Source: Ancylostoma caninum
Taxonomy: Eukaryota > Nematoda > Chromadorea > Rhabditida > Ancylostomatidae
Length of the DNA: 64,000 nucleotides
Assembly: GCA_037903475.1 (NCBI GenBank)
Contig: JBAJFG010000096.1
Location: 1-64,000, forward strand
Direction of reading: 5' to 3'
The notes under the pieces are model-generated. The model ran no database searches. It worked only from the letters and a program-made list of their open reading frames with translations, and was not told the origin of the DNA. Both the position numbers and the translations under genes were made by a program. Of the stretch, positions 10,901 to 24,300 are shown one piece after another. Numbering within the stretch: position 1 is the stretch's first letter; each line of letters begins with the position of its first letter.

Positions 10901-13900
10901 AGCAGGTGTAGTCCCCGCTTAGTATGTAGCCAGGTCCAAACTTTGCGAAAACTCGTGGAATTTGAATTGGTAAAACAAGGAGCTTAGAGAAGGAAATTCG
11001 GCATATTAGTCTCAAAACTAAACTGCTAACGAACTAAATACCAAATATCAAATAGCGAAACTGAACTAGCGAACTAAACTATCTGTTCCCGCTCTCTTGG
11101 ACGCACTATAAATACCCCGTGTGTTGCGAATCGGAGGCTCAGTGAGCCCGATTGGTTAACCATCCAGCGCTACACGTACCGCAAGCACGGGATGAGAATG
11201 TGAAATCGTTCAAAGATAAAACACGTTTAGAAGGAAACTACAAAAGTTCAAAGCAGTGATTAATTTAATATGCGTAATGGTTAGAATTATAATTGGTGAA
11301 ATGTAGTACAGCCATAGGGCTACACGCACTATTAAGCAATAGAACGGCAACACACGCGGCGTGTAATAAGTGTAATAAAGAATGGAACAAACAAATGTAT
11401 TAAAAAAGAGATCGATAGGAGAAATAATAAATAGCAAGGAGGGAAAAGGCCGCTATGTGCGGAGGGCTTTCGAAGGCGAACTGAGGCCGCATGGTGGTCG
11501 AAATTCTCGATAGCCGATAGGGCGGATGTGGTCAAATTCAAATCACAGCCGCCCAAGGCGCGATCTTGGGTATGGTGCCCCGGCCTCCCTGTGGAAAGGA
11601 GCGATCGCTTCGCGACACCATGTTCCTTCTAATAGCTCGTCTTACTGTCTCCAGTCCTTCCCTTATTCATTCATTTATTACATTGTGGTTGTATTTGTAA
11701 TACTGAGGAGTCTCTGGGAGAAAATAGAGATTTTTATTTAACTCTTCTTCTCATTCCACTCGTCATCTTTTAAATCAATGCCCGAGTGGCTCTGTGAATA
11801 ATATGTACTTTTTTTAGTTCTCGGGGAGTTTTTATACATGTGGGCACATCCGTTACAAAGGAGAACCGCTCTCGCACCCATCAATATTCAACGACTTCAT
11901 TGGTGTTGTAGAAGACAAGCGTGGTATTTTAGACAGGAAGTACATAGGTGAGTCCCACAAGTTCGGACATATGATAGATTATTTGTGAATTTTTCTTCTT
12001 TGTATGAAAGTTGTACATTCGGTGAAGGTGGTTTCGCCTGGAATTGGTTTCCCCTGTCCTCAATGGCGCATCCCATAGATGCGCTGTCTGCTGTTTTGGT
12101 TCTTTTTTTCCTTCCATGGTATGAGATTCAGAGTTTCTTGTTGGCTTCAATTTCTCCCTATGTTTCATGCTACGTCATCTCATTTTTTTTCGTGGGTGGG
12201 TAAGGAGCAGGCTGGTGCGTAAATTAAGTTTCAAGTCCCATAAAACGGAAGAGGGAAGGACATAAGTGAGCGGAAAACATAAAACGGAAAATTTTGCCCG
12301 AACGGGTTTGTGGCCCGAAAGTTTTCCGTGACAATGGATTTTTTAGGTATCTTCTTGATTTGAATGAGTGATGACTCTGTAGATCGAGGAGCATTCATCC
12401 TTCAACTAGTTACGAGAGATTATCAGAGTTATATATAGGGTGGCTCAAAAAATATATAGGGTGGCTCAAAAATATTGGCGCTTTTTTTAGTTGGTAAATA
12501 TCTGACGTTAATTCATATCTTGAGACACAATTGCTAGGATTATGGCTCTTCCGAACAAAGTAACTCTATCAGACTTCCCGGCAGGGCTTACTCCCTGCAC
12601 ATGGAGAAAATCGACATTAACTACTTTGGACGCCCGTGTAACTGAGTTCTCTTTAACAAGTGATGAAATGTCTCGGCGGATTCCCTATCGTGGCCCACTC
12701 AGCTGCTCTGTTTGTTCCTTATTCATAGGGATGTTAGCAAGCAACAAAATCCCTTTTTAGCCTATCCAAACGTACAGAGGTAAGGACGAGTTAGGTTAGG
12801 GTAACTTGCGGCATTTCTGCGGTTGCTCGTTTGAAGTTGTTTTTGGGTGGCATGATCACGTCAAATTTGTCGACAACGATTTGCTAGTTAAAAGGTTGGT
12901 TGCAAGATGTGGTGGACAAAGCTCGGCCGACAACTTGTTTTTTTTTTTTTTGAGGGGGGGGGGGTTCTGAGTATTTAGAACAATGATGAAGACGAGCAAA
13001 CAGCGACAGGACATTTACATGAATGTGAAGAAAAAACTCAAGCAAAATAATTAATTATACCCATTTTACCTGTTCCGCCTCATTATCCCCTATATAGGAG
13101 TCTATGAGAGAGTGAGCCACCCTCAGAGGCTCTTCAGTAGGGGGAGGGGTGGCTTCAGTGAAATGAGTAAATGAAAGAATATGGGGTTATATATAGTCCA
13201 ATTCTAGGTTGGCGGGAATAAGTCATAATGGTAGACCAAAAGAATACGGGGAGAGGCGTTGCGTGCCATGGCTAAGTCTTATAACTTTGAAGTTAGAAGT
13301 TAGTTCGAATTTCTTAAATGGCGTGTGAACGTCAAATTGGTGCCATTGTTGTGACGTCACATACACTGCGCATCGAAACATGTGAACTCTCTTTGCGATA
13401 GGGAAATGCGTTATGCGTTGAAAACAACGATCCATTTCCTAATTTTCCAGGACTTTCCATTTTCGGGCCAAGAACCCGTAAAGCATAAAACGGAGAACGG
13501 ATGACCAAAAATGGGCTGAAAACGGCGGACGGAAAATTCCGCACACTCCTGATGGGGAGAGGGCGGAGAGGGTATTTCTAGGATGCTTCCGGGTAACTTT
13601 ATCGAGATCTGCGAGGTGGGATGCAGTGGGTTTTTTTTTCATGATTGGATCGTGCCTACTCAATCTTTACGTATATCGGCTGAGCGGATGGAGAACGTTA
13701 CAGGGCATTCACCTCGGAGTAATCGCGTCGCGAGCTGATCCATTCCAATAGATCAAATTCTCCGTTAAAAGGCTACGTTTCTAGCGGCCCGCACGTAGCC
13801 TTTGTACTGGGTCCACAATTGCACCGATATCTGCTCCTTTTAAATGCCATATACGTTCATGGCTCTGTTCATTACTGGGAATCGACTGCTCACCTAAGCA

Positions 13901-16900
13901 AACACACCTTACCAGTTTTCATTATTGTTTATTGCTCATTCGGCACCACCAAGCACGTGCTCCTTTCTGAGCATACCTCGAAGACAGTGTATCACCTCAT
14001 TTTCGTGTCTGAGCTTTTATCAGATTCTGAATCTCCTCGACACCCTGAATCCAACGGTATACCTAAAACGTTACAAAAAAGTCCTTAAACCCTAGTTTTA
14101 AACGTTTTTCGGGACGGGATTTGTAACAGTTTGTCGGGCTGAGTGGACGCGTGAAGACGTTGATCTCATCGATCGGACACGTCTAGACGTGTTTGCCAAC
14201 GCTGCAGACGTGGCAAGCAGCCAGCACATTCACGGACCGCTCCGCCCAGGTGGTCCGTGAACTGCACTTTCGAACCCTCCGAAAACGGGGTTTTCATCAT
14301 TTTTATGAGCTTTGACGTACATCTTTGGAATTAGCATGACGAGGAGATCCAGAGTCTGCTGTTATTTTCAGCTCACGAAACGAGATGACACACTGCCTTT
14401 AATCAAAAGATGTGTGAAGAGCACTCAAGCAAGCGTTAAGTCAAGGGAGGACTGTTCTATGCTATGTATATTGAAGATGTGCTGTAATCGTACCTCGTGG
14501 TCACTGTTGTCTGGCCATTTCGCAACTAAGTAGTATCGTGGGACATGATTCTACTGATGACGGCGTAAAAGTCTTGACAGTCATGCTGAACTTGGTCTAT
14601 CGGGAAAATTGGTAGACGTTTCCTTTCATCCGTATATTTTCAAATAACCTTTTTAGGAAAATTGTGGGCAATAGTTATGTACGCGGAAACTCCCAACCCT
14701 GTGTGGGAGTTATGCCGCGTTGAAAGATATATGAGGGAAGTGAGTGAGGTGAGTTTCCAATACTGTAAGATTTTCCTCATAAGGAGTGATCATTTTCAGC
14801 TTCCGCTACTTCCTTATCGTGGTATCGTCGGTGCTGTGAATCAGGGGCCAGACAAGAATGTAAATTATATAACGTCTAGAGATTTTCCGCATGACGTTAG
14901 ATTCTTCTCTGGAAAGACTGAGTAGGTCCTTTCTTCTTGTGTGCTTTCTAAGAAGGCAAGATTTCTACTATATGTACGACCAGTCTGTTCTAGCTATGAG
15001 AGTCATGAGGGATAGGTAGCTCTCTTATGGAGGTGGAGGCGAGCGGCCCGCGATAACCGTATAGTCACCGTGTATTGTAAATGCTGGCGACGAGCTCTCG
15101 TCTGGTGCATGGTCTTGGTGCTGGAAAGGGAGTGGCGGTCGTGAAGAACGATAGGTCGTGATGCAAGAACTGCAGTGTGCCCTGTACAAAAGCTGACGCC
15201 CACATTGCAAGGCTGCAAAGCCCGTAATGCGCCATGTACATTCAAGTTTTTCATGTCTAAACGACTGAGGACCTTATTCACTTTCGGGCTAGGATTGATA
15301 GGATACATTAGGACACATTTCAGTGAAGGTTAGGCTTCAGCTGCTCTCGTTTTGCTCATGTTCTTTGATTAGTTCGTAACCATCTTCAGTGGAAGATACT
15401 CAGTGCACATATAACTGTGGCGCCTGTAATTCTCAGGCATATAACGGAGTTGGGGAGGGCCACAGCTGCGTGGGTTATTGACGCACGGGTTCACAGCAGC
15501 AAACCACTGCCAGCCCTATCGTTCCTTTTGTGGGGAAGCGGTGGTGGGTGAGGGTGAGGTGTAAGAAGAAAATTGAGGTCAAAATCTGAAAAAAGGGTTT
15601 TTCAATCGTTTCACCATGTAATTTTGTGAAGTCCAAGGAGTGGGAGAGCTGGAGGGAGATGGGATGGAATATGTGGTAAATGTTCTGCCAGCCAGTCTCA
15701 CTGAGGAATAGGGGGGCATAGAGATGTAAGGAATGAGATGTTGCTTCGAAGAGAATGTTCTTCCATCGGATCAAAAGTAGAGAGATAGCTGTTGCAATGC
15801 TTATGCATTGTTTGCGTGACCTCTTCCTGTTTCCTTAGGGAACAGACTGGTGCTCCTCGGCGGTTCCTCAAGCAAAACATTGGATAGTGAAGCCAGGAGT
15901 AGCTATTTCAAGTTAATGATCACGTCCTTCCCTGGGCGCTTACCGGGTGATGCCGTGCAGCGACAGCATCCTGCTGAGATAAGCAGATTTTTTTACGCGG
16001 TGGAACGGGTGCACAGATAAAAACTCGGGATAAATCGGCTTTTAACTTCTTAGTTTTATAGACACCACAGTGTTCTTCGGATTGTGCAACAGCTTTGTTC
16101 CAGAGACGGCGTATCGACCAGCAGTTTACTCGGACATGAAGTAATTTTCCATGGTTATAAGGAAGGTCCTCTTAAGAAATTTTATGTACTTGGGAATGTC
16201 GAGGTCATAGGAAACGATGTTCCCAAAATATACGAAAGCTTCTTTTCGGTAAGTGTTAAAAAAGCTGACATATTTCGAATAGATAGTCTCTTGTAATATG
16301 CAAATTTGAGAAAGTAAATGTTATGAATAGTTATACTACTTGACGTCTTAAAGTTCATCTCTGGTCGTTTTTGCGAGCACGAACTTATGATTTTGAAATT
16401 TAAATATGGAGTATGGGAAAGGAGAGAGTCTTTTCTCTCTATTTTTATGTGCTAATACATAGTTGGTTGGAATTTGAAATATCTTCTAGTTGAAGAAAAT
16501 TTTTCTCTATAATTTTGTTGTAGGTGAATAGTTTTGTTGTAGGTGGATCTTATGGTGGAGCATATTGGATGCACAGACGATCAGGGAGTTAGTTTAGTGT
16601 GGAGTGATCGGTGGGAATTCATCACGGATTCGTTTGGTTTATTTAAAAATCGTGGTAGGATATGCTGTGTTATTTGCGCTATTGTTTACGCAACTTATTT
16701 GCATATTTTCAGAGCATGGAGTGTATAAGGTGGAAGCTATTAGACATTATAAACCGAATGAATTCCCGCGCTGGAAAGTTAAGAAAATCCTCAATATCGT
16801 GGATAGCTATGTCGTCGAGCAAAAACGTGCTTCTACTCCTGTATGTTGTACTCTTGTACAGATACATTTGATGGAATCATCTCTATTCTTCTCTTATCTT

Positions 16901-18568
16901 TGCTTCTATAATGACATTACCAATTAACAGTATTATCACCGTTAGCAGCGACTATGGACTGTTTATGGAAAGACCACTAATTCCATTTTCTCAGAGCTCT
17001 GGGTTCCAGAAATCGAGCGACCTACCAACCTCCGTATCAATACATTAATCTTAAAAATGGTTTCTTTGACAAGGAAGCTTGAAGTGGACAGATCAGATTA
17101 CATTTGGTGGAAGATAAGTAGGGGATCTGCTACACTCATATTAGAATTCCGTTTTGAAAGTGAAATTGGGTCATAACTGAGTGAAAGTGAGTGCATGGCT
17201 TTCCAGTTTGGTCGTTTCCATCATTCTATGGACCTGAGTAGCTCTGGTGGAAACCGTGATTGTACTGCTTGTGGGATGAACTCGAGCTAGAGCATTTCTT
17301 TCTCCCTGGAGTGTGGGACCGTACAAGATATTGCTTCTAGAAGCTCTCAAGTACAGATTCGAAACGAGTGAATCAGTAACATCCTGTGGGTTGCTAGTGG
17401 GAACGACCTCCTAGTTTGCATTAGTGATATTGCTGGCTCTTGTACTTGCAAAGGTATCTGGCGGCAGGTCGAAGAATGTTTCTGACAGTTTGACGCAACG
17501 TTGGAACAACAATCCCAAAGTTGGCTATTGTACCTGCGAAAATAACCTGAGGGGTGTGCTCGGATCCTAATCAAATCATCGCTTTCCCGGTCTTCTGGCA
17601 ACTTTGGTATCATATGTAGTTACTTATGAATTCAATTGGATTACTGTATAAGTTCCCATTCTTAGCGGTTCTTTTGCGGCCACATCACTTGATCATCACG
17701 TACAACCAGCGGCGAGCTTGTGGTGAAGTTGCTCAGCGCTTCCGCTCATTTGTGAATGAGACTTTTCAATCCAAGTGCAAATGGAACTATTTCCGGCCCT
17801 GGCGTTACCTTCTCACCATTACACCAAGTTGCGCCAGTCATATGGGATGATGTAGAGATATGGCTGCAAAGGATCCTTCTTTGGATGAGGATGACCATTA
17901 TAATTAGGTTATTCAGCACTCTACTAAACCGCCTTGTCACTCAATGAAGCAACCCAGTGAAGGCACTATAAGCAAGCGAAGTTCGCCTTGTCACTCTGTA
18001 AAACAACACAGTGGAGGTGGCACGAGCAAGCGAGGTATGAATAACATATTATTTCTGATCTAACCCAAATCATAAGTGTTTCTTTCAGGTCTTTATGACG
18101 AAGAGGACGACTCTGATGGGAAAAGGAATGATTCGGGAGTATATTCGGAGGAGTTACAGGTAGCTGTAGAAGTGAATTGAATTCATCCTCTCACTTCGAT
18201 CACTTAGCTTTACAGGATTGTAAGTCGCCTAGAAGACCAAACGGCGAGAAATGTCGTCCTCTTACGACAGATCGCGTTAATGGTGATCTGGGGTGTCACA
18301 GTAGTATCGATGAACAGGCAGAGGTTAGTAGCAGTAACATTTTCATTGAGTTTCATAAAAATGTAGCTAGAATGACAGCTGCCCTGCTCGTGGAGGTGGA
18401 TTCATCACTATCGCTTGGAAGCTGCGTGCTGAATTATGGTCTTACTTTCAGAGAGAGCTTCATGATCACATGCACCGATGCTTGGCGTCTATCAAAGTCA
18501 GAGCCGCGATGAAGCAAGCCAATCCGAAGTTATTTGAAGATTTGGTGAAGGCGTTAATGCATGTATAG
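7988..18568 (+). CDS. Long multi-exon gene with a POT1-like OB-fold region
   Basis: Traced exons: 7988-8235, 8750-8925, 10162-10273, 11818-11947, 14372-14489, 14657-14748, 14800-14921, 16071-16248, 16543-16654, 16713-16840, 16946-17117, 17917-18034, 18089-18159, 18216-18323, 18452-18568 (stop TAG). Most joins agree in phase; 11947 to 14372 and 17117 to 17917 do not, so at least one exon is missing in each gap. A possible first exon ends at the donor at about 6471 (phase 1, which fits 7988). The region from 8750 to 10273 reads as alternating strands with PQIGAIIIIEYR, resembling the strand before the POT1 OB-fold groove, followed by FSGSFYTCG in the next exon. The C-terminal third is acidic, then repeats PCHS(M/V)KQ, and ends in a basic helix. 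Telomere single-strand binding is inference from the motif only. Confidence 0.55.
9354..9604. repeat. Foldback MITE, 'GTCTGTCCGAAA' family
   Basis: The arm at 9354-9405 (GTCTGTCCGAAATGACGAG onward) is the inverse of 9553-9604. A single arm of the same family occurs at about 20188-20226. The element lies in the intron between the exons ending at 8925 and starting at 10162. The minus-strand frame at 9309-9566 is made of this repeat. Confidence 0.7.
9825..9962. repeat. GC-rich foldback
   Basis: TCACGATTGCACCTCTCCAC near 9830 and the inverse of ATCACGATCGCACTTTCCAG near 9958 form a long imperfect hairpin, with GGCCTG(A/G)AGCGG in both arms. No coding content. It shares an intron with the element at 9354-9604. 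Confidence 0.6.
12438..13125. mobile_element. Possible decayed element with AGGGTGGCTCA ends
   Basis: ATATAGGGTGGCTCAAAAA occurs twice in tandem at 12438-12475, and the inverse TGAGCCACCCT lies at about 13112-13122. A 72-codon plus-strand frame at 12542-12760 lies between. Poly-T followed by poly-G at 12940-12965 interrupts it. No transposase motif can be read with confidence. Confidence 0.3.
13985..14255. repeat. Dispersed repeat, copy 1 (partner at 55005-55255)
   Basis: This block and 55005-55255 align in the same orientation over about 250 bp, sharing GTGTATCACCTC, AAACGTTTTTCGGGACGG, ACGCGTGAAG, CCAACGCTGCAG and GGCAGCCAGCACA. The open frame at 13819-14088 overlaps it and is not a gene. 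Confidence 0.8.
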
Positions 18569-18581
18569 GTATGTTTTTGTC

Positions 18582-18633
18582 ACTACTCCATGAACAGAGG
18601 TGCTCCACTACTCCATGAACAGAGGTGCTCCAT
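18582..18633. repeat. 26-bp direct duplication
   Basis: The block CACTACTCCATGAACAGAGG plus a short tail occurs twice head to tail just after the stop codon of the OB-fold-like gene, so it probably lies in its 3' UTR. Confidence 0.8.
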
Positions 18634-19010
18634 GCGTTTTGAGGCTAAACGAGTTTTCGAAGAGTGCGTAAAAGTCGAGGCACTGTCACTTTGTGCTGCT
18701 TTCGAAACGAGTAAGATTTTCTGCTAAGTTGAAGCGGAAAGTTCAGGCGTCGTTTAGTTGGATGTGTTTGAGTATTTCGAAGCTTGCAATGAAATGGACA
18801 GGCTTGCCGAAATTGTTGGTTATCATTTTACCTGGAATCAGTTATTTCTGTGCTGGATGCTGTTCATTAATCTTTTTCATCGGTACTCATTGTCTGTTCG
18901 GGTCCATCTGATTTTGCTTAACTTGGGCAAGATTATAGCATAAAAATTTTGCTGACAAGGGTAAATTAGCGCTGTATATTTGCTTGGAGGTGAGGCTGGT
19001 AGCACTGTAA

Positions 19011-19062
19011 CTTTCCTTCCCAGACATCATCTGTAACTTTCCTTCCCAGACATCATCTGGAT
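19011..19062. repeat. 26-bp direct duplication
   Basis: TGTAACTTTCCTTCCCAGAC followed by ATCATC occurs twice in tandem. No gene is attached to it. Confidence 0.8.
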
Positions 19063-20187
19063 GCGGCCTGAAAACTTACACGAAATAGGGATCGAACAGC
19101 CATTTTGCTCATCGTATAAGACCCGTCTTTCTTTCTGAAACTAGCGTTGCTCAGTTCACTAACGGTGAATTATGCTGTGTTGATTGTAACTAACCTGCTA
19201 AGTTAGGATAGAAAAAAATGGCATTGGTTCCAAAACATAAGGTTCACGCAGATGGTTGATTGTTCTATTGGTTCTTCGTTTTCAGGGTATTGTTATTGCG
19301 TTCCATTTCGTCTCGTGGAGATTATTACTTGACGGCAATTATTCTACCCTAAAACTATACTGTACGACGTCTTTGGTTTTCTTTATGCCCTAAATTTGGT
19401 GTCCTGCCATAATGTGTTGTCTTCATCAGCTACGTATATTCGCCCATCCATCTCTTTCCTCAGTATTACAAAATTTTTTTCGGACTTCTGATGGTTCTCT
19501 TTTTCCTCATTCTTTTGATAGTGCGTTAATGTTGCGCTTGAAGTACAGTTTTCTGAAGTTTTGGAAGAACAGTTCCGACTAGATAACGATTGTGGCACAA
19601 TCGCACCGCTTACCTTCTTTCCAGATTGAATAATGAGGGTTGCCCTCAGTCTCTTTCGTTTTAGTGTTCTTGTGTTGTTTATTGTTCTACAACGTGCCCT
19701 CGTCTGTTGCGCCTAGGTGTGTCTTGAAATTGGGAAGCGTTTTAATGTGCTGCATTAATATTCAGATGTTATTTCTCCACGTAGAAACATATAACTATGC
19801 TCTGCAAGCACGCTCGCAGGCTTAAGTTTATGAAATGCTTCACAGCTGTGCTGTTGTCGCAACCATTCTCCCTTAGCGGTTTTCGTACAAACTGCTCCTA
19901 TACCAGTACGCTATTCTGTGCAAATGGGTGATAAGATACGCGAACTTATAATGTTTTGTTTTCATCACTCATTCATTTTCTTCACATCGCCACCGTCGCT
20001 GTGAAGTATGCCATAGGCCTTAGGTATTTGTAACAAATGCCAGCAAAGCAGAGTTAGAGTTCAGAGTATAATTTTGGATTGGCGACACCCAAATTGTCCT
20101 GGGATTATGTTCTGTTACTATCTATAACATGCACCTCTTAAATGGCATCGCCTCTGGCCCTTCTACAATACTAGTGTAAACGTTTGT

Positions 20188-20240
20188 ATAGTCTGTCCGA
20201 AACGGCAAGTCCGCCCATGCACGCGGGGATTGAGAGGCGG
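20188..20240. repeat. Solo arm of the 'GTCTGTCCGAAA' foldback family
   Basis: GTCTGTCCGAAACGGCAAG and the following CCGCCCATGCACGCGGGG match the arms of the complete element at 9354-9604. The inverse arm was not found nearby, so it is a truncated copy. Confidence 0.6.
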
Positions 20241-21360
20241 CGCGGCTGAAACGACAGACTATAGATGCAGGCTGTTCTGTTAATTTTCAGCGATTGTCGG
20301 GCTAGAGAATTTAATGTTAAAATACGCGAAAGAAGAAGTGTTTTGTCAGGCGTGGTGGCTTCGAGAATCTTCTCTAACATTAGATAAGCCAGATCCCTGT
20401 ATCGACTGGTTTTTCGAACTAAAGGAGGGGGGGGGGGAGGTTGAAAATTTTCGGGCACTACTTTCTCGCCAACCTAGTAATATTTCGTTCTAATCCGAGT
20501 CTATGCTTTCCGTTTGCTTGGTGGTGTTATACTGTTTAATTTTCTCTTTTCTTGTCTTGCTGCTTCTCTTTCTTTAGTGAAGGTGGTTATAGCTAGTTTT
20601 TCTCGTAACATTTATATCAAAAAAAAAAGAAAACACTCCTTGTCTAATTGTCATGTTTAAGACGTACATTTTCCTCTGCTTTGCTCTGAGACGATCCCAT
20701 ACTGTAGCACTAAGAATCGACATATGGTTTGTTGACCTCGTATAGCCTAATTATCGTGATATTTGTTCCAAGTATCGCTATGGCTGTGTTCACGTCGTTT
20801 TATATGCATGACAATAAAGACTTGGAGACCATTATGTGTTGGTTTTTGAACATTGAAGAGCACGCTTAGGGCCTTTTGCGGTCCGTGAATATTGAAGATA
20901 GAACTGGATTTGGAGTAGTTCATGACGTTTTTACTGCATCAGAAGCTCTGATGACATCCATGTGCTATGGATTAGGGAGAACCGTTAGAGGATGTAAGGA
21001 CGGCTAGGTGTACCATGTATTGTACACGTAAGTAAATGGGAATGGGACATGTTGTACCACACAGAAGAGGTCCCGATCGAATACGAGCAAACAGCTGGGA
21101 AGTCCTGGAAGAGATGGTTGTGGACAGTATGGTTCACCAGTTCATCACTTTATTTTTTTTTAAGGATTGGTATTTTAAGAATTTGGCACGAGAAATTTGT
21201 GCAGAAACGGGGGGGGGGGGTCTTCGAGGAAGACTTCCTTGTGAGGCTACATCTGTGCCAAGAGGAAGATCTTATTACATGTTTATTATTAAAAAGAAAG
21301 CTCTTTACATATCTTATGCATATTTTTGTTTACTGCTATACGCCCGCGACTCGGCGGAGA

Positions 21361-24300
21361 TCACATTCTGAAATTGTGTATTGGTAGCGATTTCTTCTTG
21401 GCCTTGTTCGGCTTTTTCGCCTTCCTCTTGCCGTCCTTTCCACGCATTTCGTTCACTTCTGGAGCTGGTGTTTCGGCTACGCCTACTGCTTCGACTGCAT
21501 GTTCTGCATCGTAGGGGGTCGCATAGGTGAGCATATACCTGAATTTTACAAAAATTAGTGAACTGTGCCCAACGATGGGTAACGAATATGAAAATGGGAC
21601 CGACTTTCCATCGATTTCCACTTTGCATACGAGGTCACCAGCAAAATGCACATTTTGAGCGAAATCCGACAGAGCAACGATGCTCTCGAATGGTGCTCGA
21701 ACATTTGTTCACTTTTTTGAAATTAAGAAGTGTTGTCAGCCTTTTTATGTGAATGGGCGTGGTCACTTGAGGGTGCTATTGGTCAGCGATGCTAGGCCCC
21801 TCCTACCTGTATGATATTCGCTACTTTCGCGATGTTGCATGCACTGTATCCTTGCACATTTTTGATCTCTTCGAATGTGTCCTCAATAAGGTTGTTCAAC
21901 TGTAGGTTACAACATACATAACCTGGAATCAGAACGCTCATTGGATGATTAAGGGATGGGAGACGCAGAGGAAAAAGGAGGCACCTCATTCCCTGCGCTC
22001 TCACATTTCTAAGCTACGAAACTCGTATATGCAACCACCTGAAGGGTTATAGAAGCAAGACGGCAGCGGTACCATCACTTTAGGTGGATAGTAATATTTG
22101 GCATTTGGTGCGTCTTTCAGACTTGCCGTCAGATTGCCCGTCCGAATCTTTAATCGATAAATTGATTACTATTGATCGCTTCCTTTTAAAATAGTGCGCA
22201 AACGTCGCTTACATCGTGGTTGTCGCCTCCAACTTTCGGTGGCTTAGCTTTGGCTTCTTCCTCTTCATCGCCCTTCTCTTCTTCTTCCTCTTCATCAACC
22301 TTCTTCTTTGTTTTCTTTTCCTTGCCCTTCTGGAATGAGTTGATAGGTTATAGGATAAGTACATGTAGTCAATAAGTTAGCAGAGATTTTATGAATTCGT
22401 GTAACATCTTCGCTTCCTAGCAATTTTCGCTTACGCAAAAATTTCCAAACGAAGGTTCTTACCTTTTCCTTCTTTTTTGTCGGCTTTTCCTCTCCAGCAT
22501 TCTCGGACTTGTCGTCCTCAGTGATCTCGGGCTTGTCGTCCTCTACGTCCTCAATATCCGGAGTGGTGACCTCCAGCTCATCATCATTCTCCTCGTCATC
22601 TTTTGTTTCATCTTCTTGCTTTTTCTCGTCGTTGTTCTCCTCTTCGTTCTCGTTGACTACGTTTTCCTCTTCCTGCTTATCCTCCTTTTTCCTTTCTTCT
22701 TCCTTCTTTCCTTTCGTCTTTTTACCCCTACCTTTTCTTGGTTTCTTGATAGTTACTGTCGTCTCTTGTGAATTTTTGATCTCTGCTCGGAGCGTGTTCT
22801 CTTCGTCAGAAGATAGCGGTTGTGCCCCACCTCCCACCGGTTCCTCTTCGTCCTCTCCATCCTTTTTCTCTTCTTCCTCTTTTCTGCCCTTCTTCTTCAT
22901 CCTCTTCTTGGATTTGCTGTCTTCCTCATCATAATCCTCCTTTGCGGAGTCCTTTTCCTCATCCTGTTCCTTATTTTCATCATCTTCTTTGGAGATGGAA
23001 TCGATTTCTGAGCGTAGATCCTCTGTGATTACTTCGCCGATAGTTTTGCTGACGTCTTCACTGATGACTTGTGTTTTCTTTTCCTTGATGACTTGCGTTT
23101 TCTTTTCCTTCTTTACCTTTTTCTTTTCTTTCTTGTCATCGTTGTTGCCTTGAATACCAGCTAGATTTTGTCGGAGAGCTTGTTCGACTCCTTCAGGGAG
23201 ATCAGTCTTTTCCTTGTCCTTTTCATCATCCTCATCCTCTTCACCTTCCTCCTTCTTTATTTTTTTCGTACGTTTTTTCTTTTTCCTTTCCTTTTCGATC
23301 GATTTTATCGTTTCAGAGTTGAGCTCAGTGATGTTTTTGGATTCAGCGGAACTTTCTCCCTTAGCAGCACCTCCTTCTCTCCTCATGCCCAGCACCTCTG
23401 CTTGCTGTGCTTTCACCGCTTCTCGAAAGCCATCATCAAAACTTGTTGCCGGCGCTCCGCTAGCTGTTGTCGTTGTGTCGCAGCTGTCGTTTCCTCTTCA
23501 TCAGAAGGCTCTTCTGACGATATCTGTACGATTTATCCGAGTCTTCTTCCTCTGCAGCAGTTGAGCTAGCAGGAGTAGATGTACTGCTGGCAGACGTTGT
23601 GGCAGTTGTCGCGTCAACTTCATCATCCGCTGGCAGCTCTTCTTCGCTTTCGTCCAAATCGGATTCTAGCCCAGGTGCCGCTTCTTCACTTTGAGGAGCA
23701 GTTGTCGTGGTTGAGGTAGTGATGGTTGAAGTAGTGGCACCTGAAGTCGTCACAGCCAATGACGTCGGCCTATTCACTCCAGATGACCTTGTTGTTGCTG
23801 ATGTGGTTGATGATAGTGTAATGGCGGACCCTCTAGTGGCTGTAGTAGACGCGATGGATGCCGCGGTAGTCCGTCTCATGGAAACTCGTCCAGATGGGCG
23901 TGGCCTCCTGGACACCGTGCTGCCTCCGTCACCGTTGCTGAATTCCTCCCATTCCTCGTCGACACCGTAGTCGTCCACCTCAGAGCCCTAGAAATGTTGA
24001 TCGATCAAGGTTTTGGAAATTCCATAGGTTCTCATTTTAAATGACGTTAAATACAAGAATAGTTTTTTTTGACTATCACAGAGGAGATCAGAAGTTCTAG
24101 GCTTCATTTTAAATAGAAGTATAAGTAAAAATGACTTGTAAAAGCTTTTTATGTTGATTGTTTGATCCTACACTTACTATATACAATTGAAAAGTGCAGA
24201 GTTTTTTGTGGAGAAATAAATATTGAACTCCATAAATAGTTTTTGGAATAACTTTGGGTGTAGAATGAATCTTACATGGGTGCGAAAAATAACTACCACA

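Larger units (their letters stand above)
18569..21360. other. No gene seen between the OB-fold-like and GRL genes
   Basis: Apart from short direct duplications and the lone repeat arm near 20190, this stretch has only short open frames without splice partners. T-rich and C-rich homopolymers (for example at 20425 and 21210) mark it as non-coding. Confidence 0.5.

Noticed and set aside
22509..23569. Ser/Phe-rich plus-strand frames opposite the Lys/Glu tract
   Set aside because: Mirror of the acidic/lysine-rich coding strand; no plus-strand splice logic.
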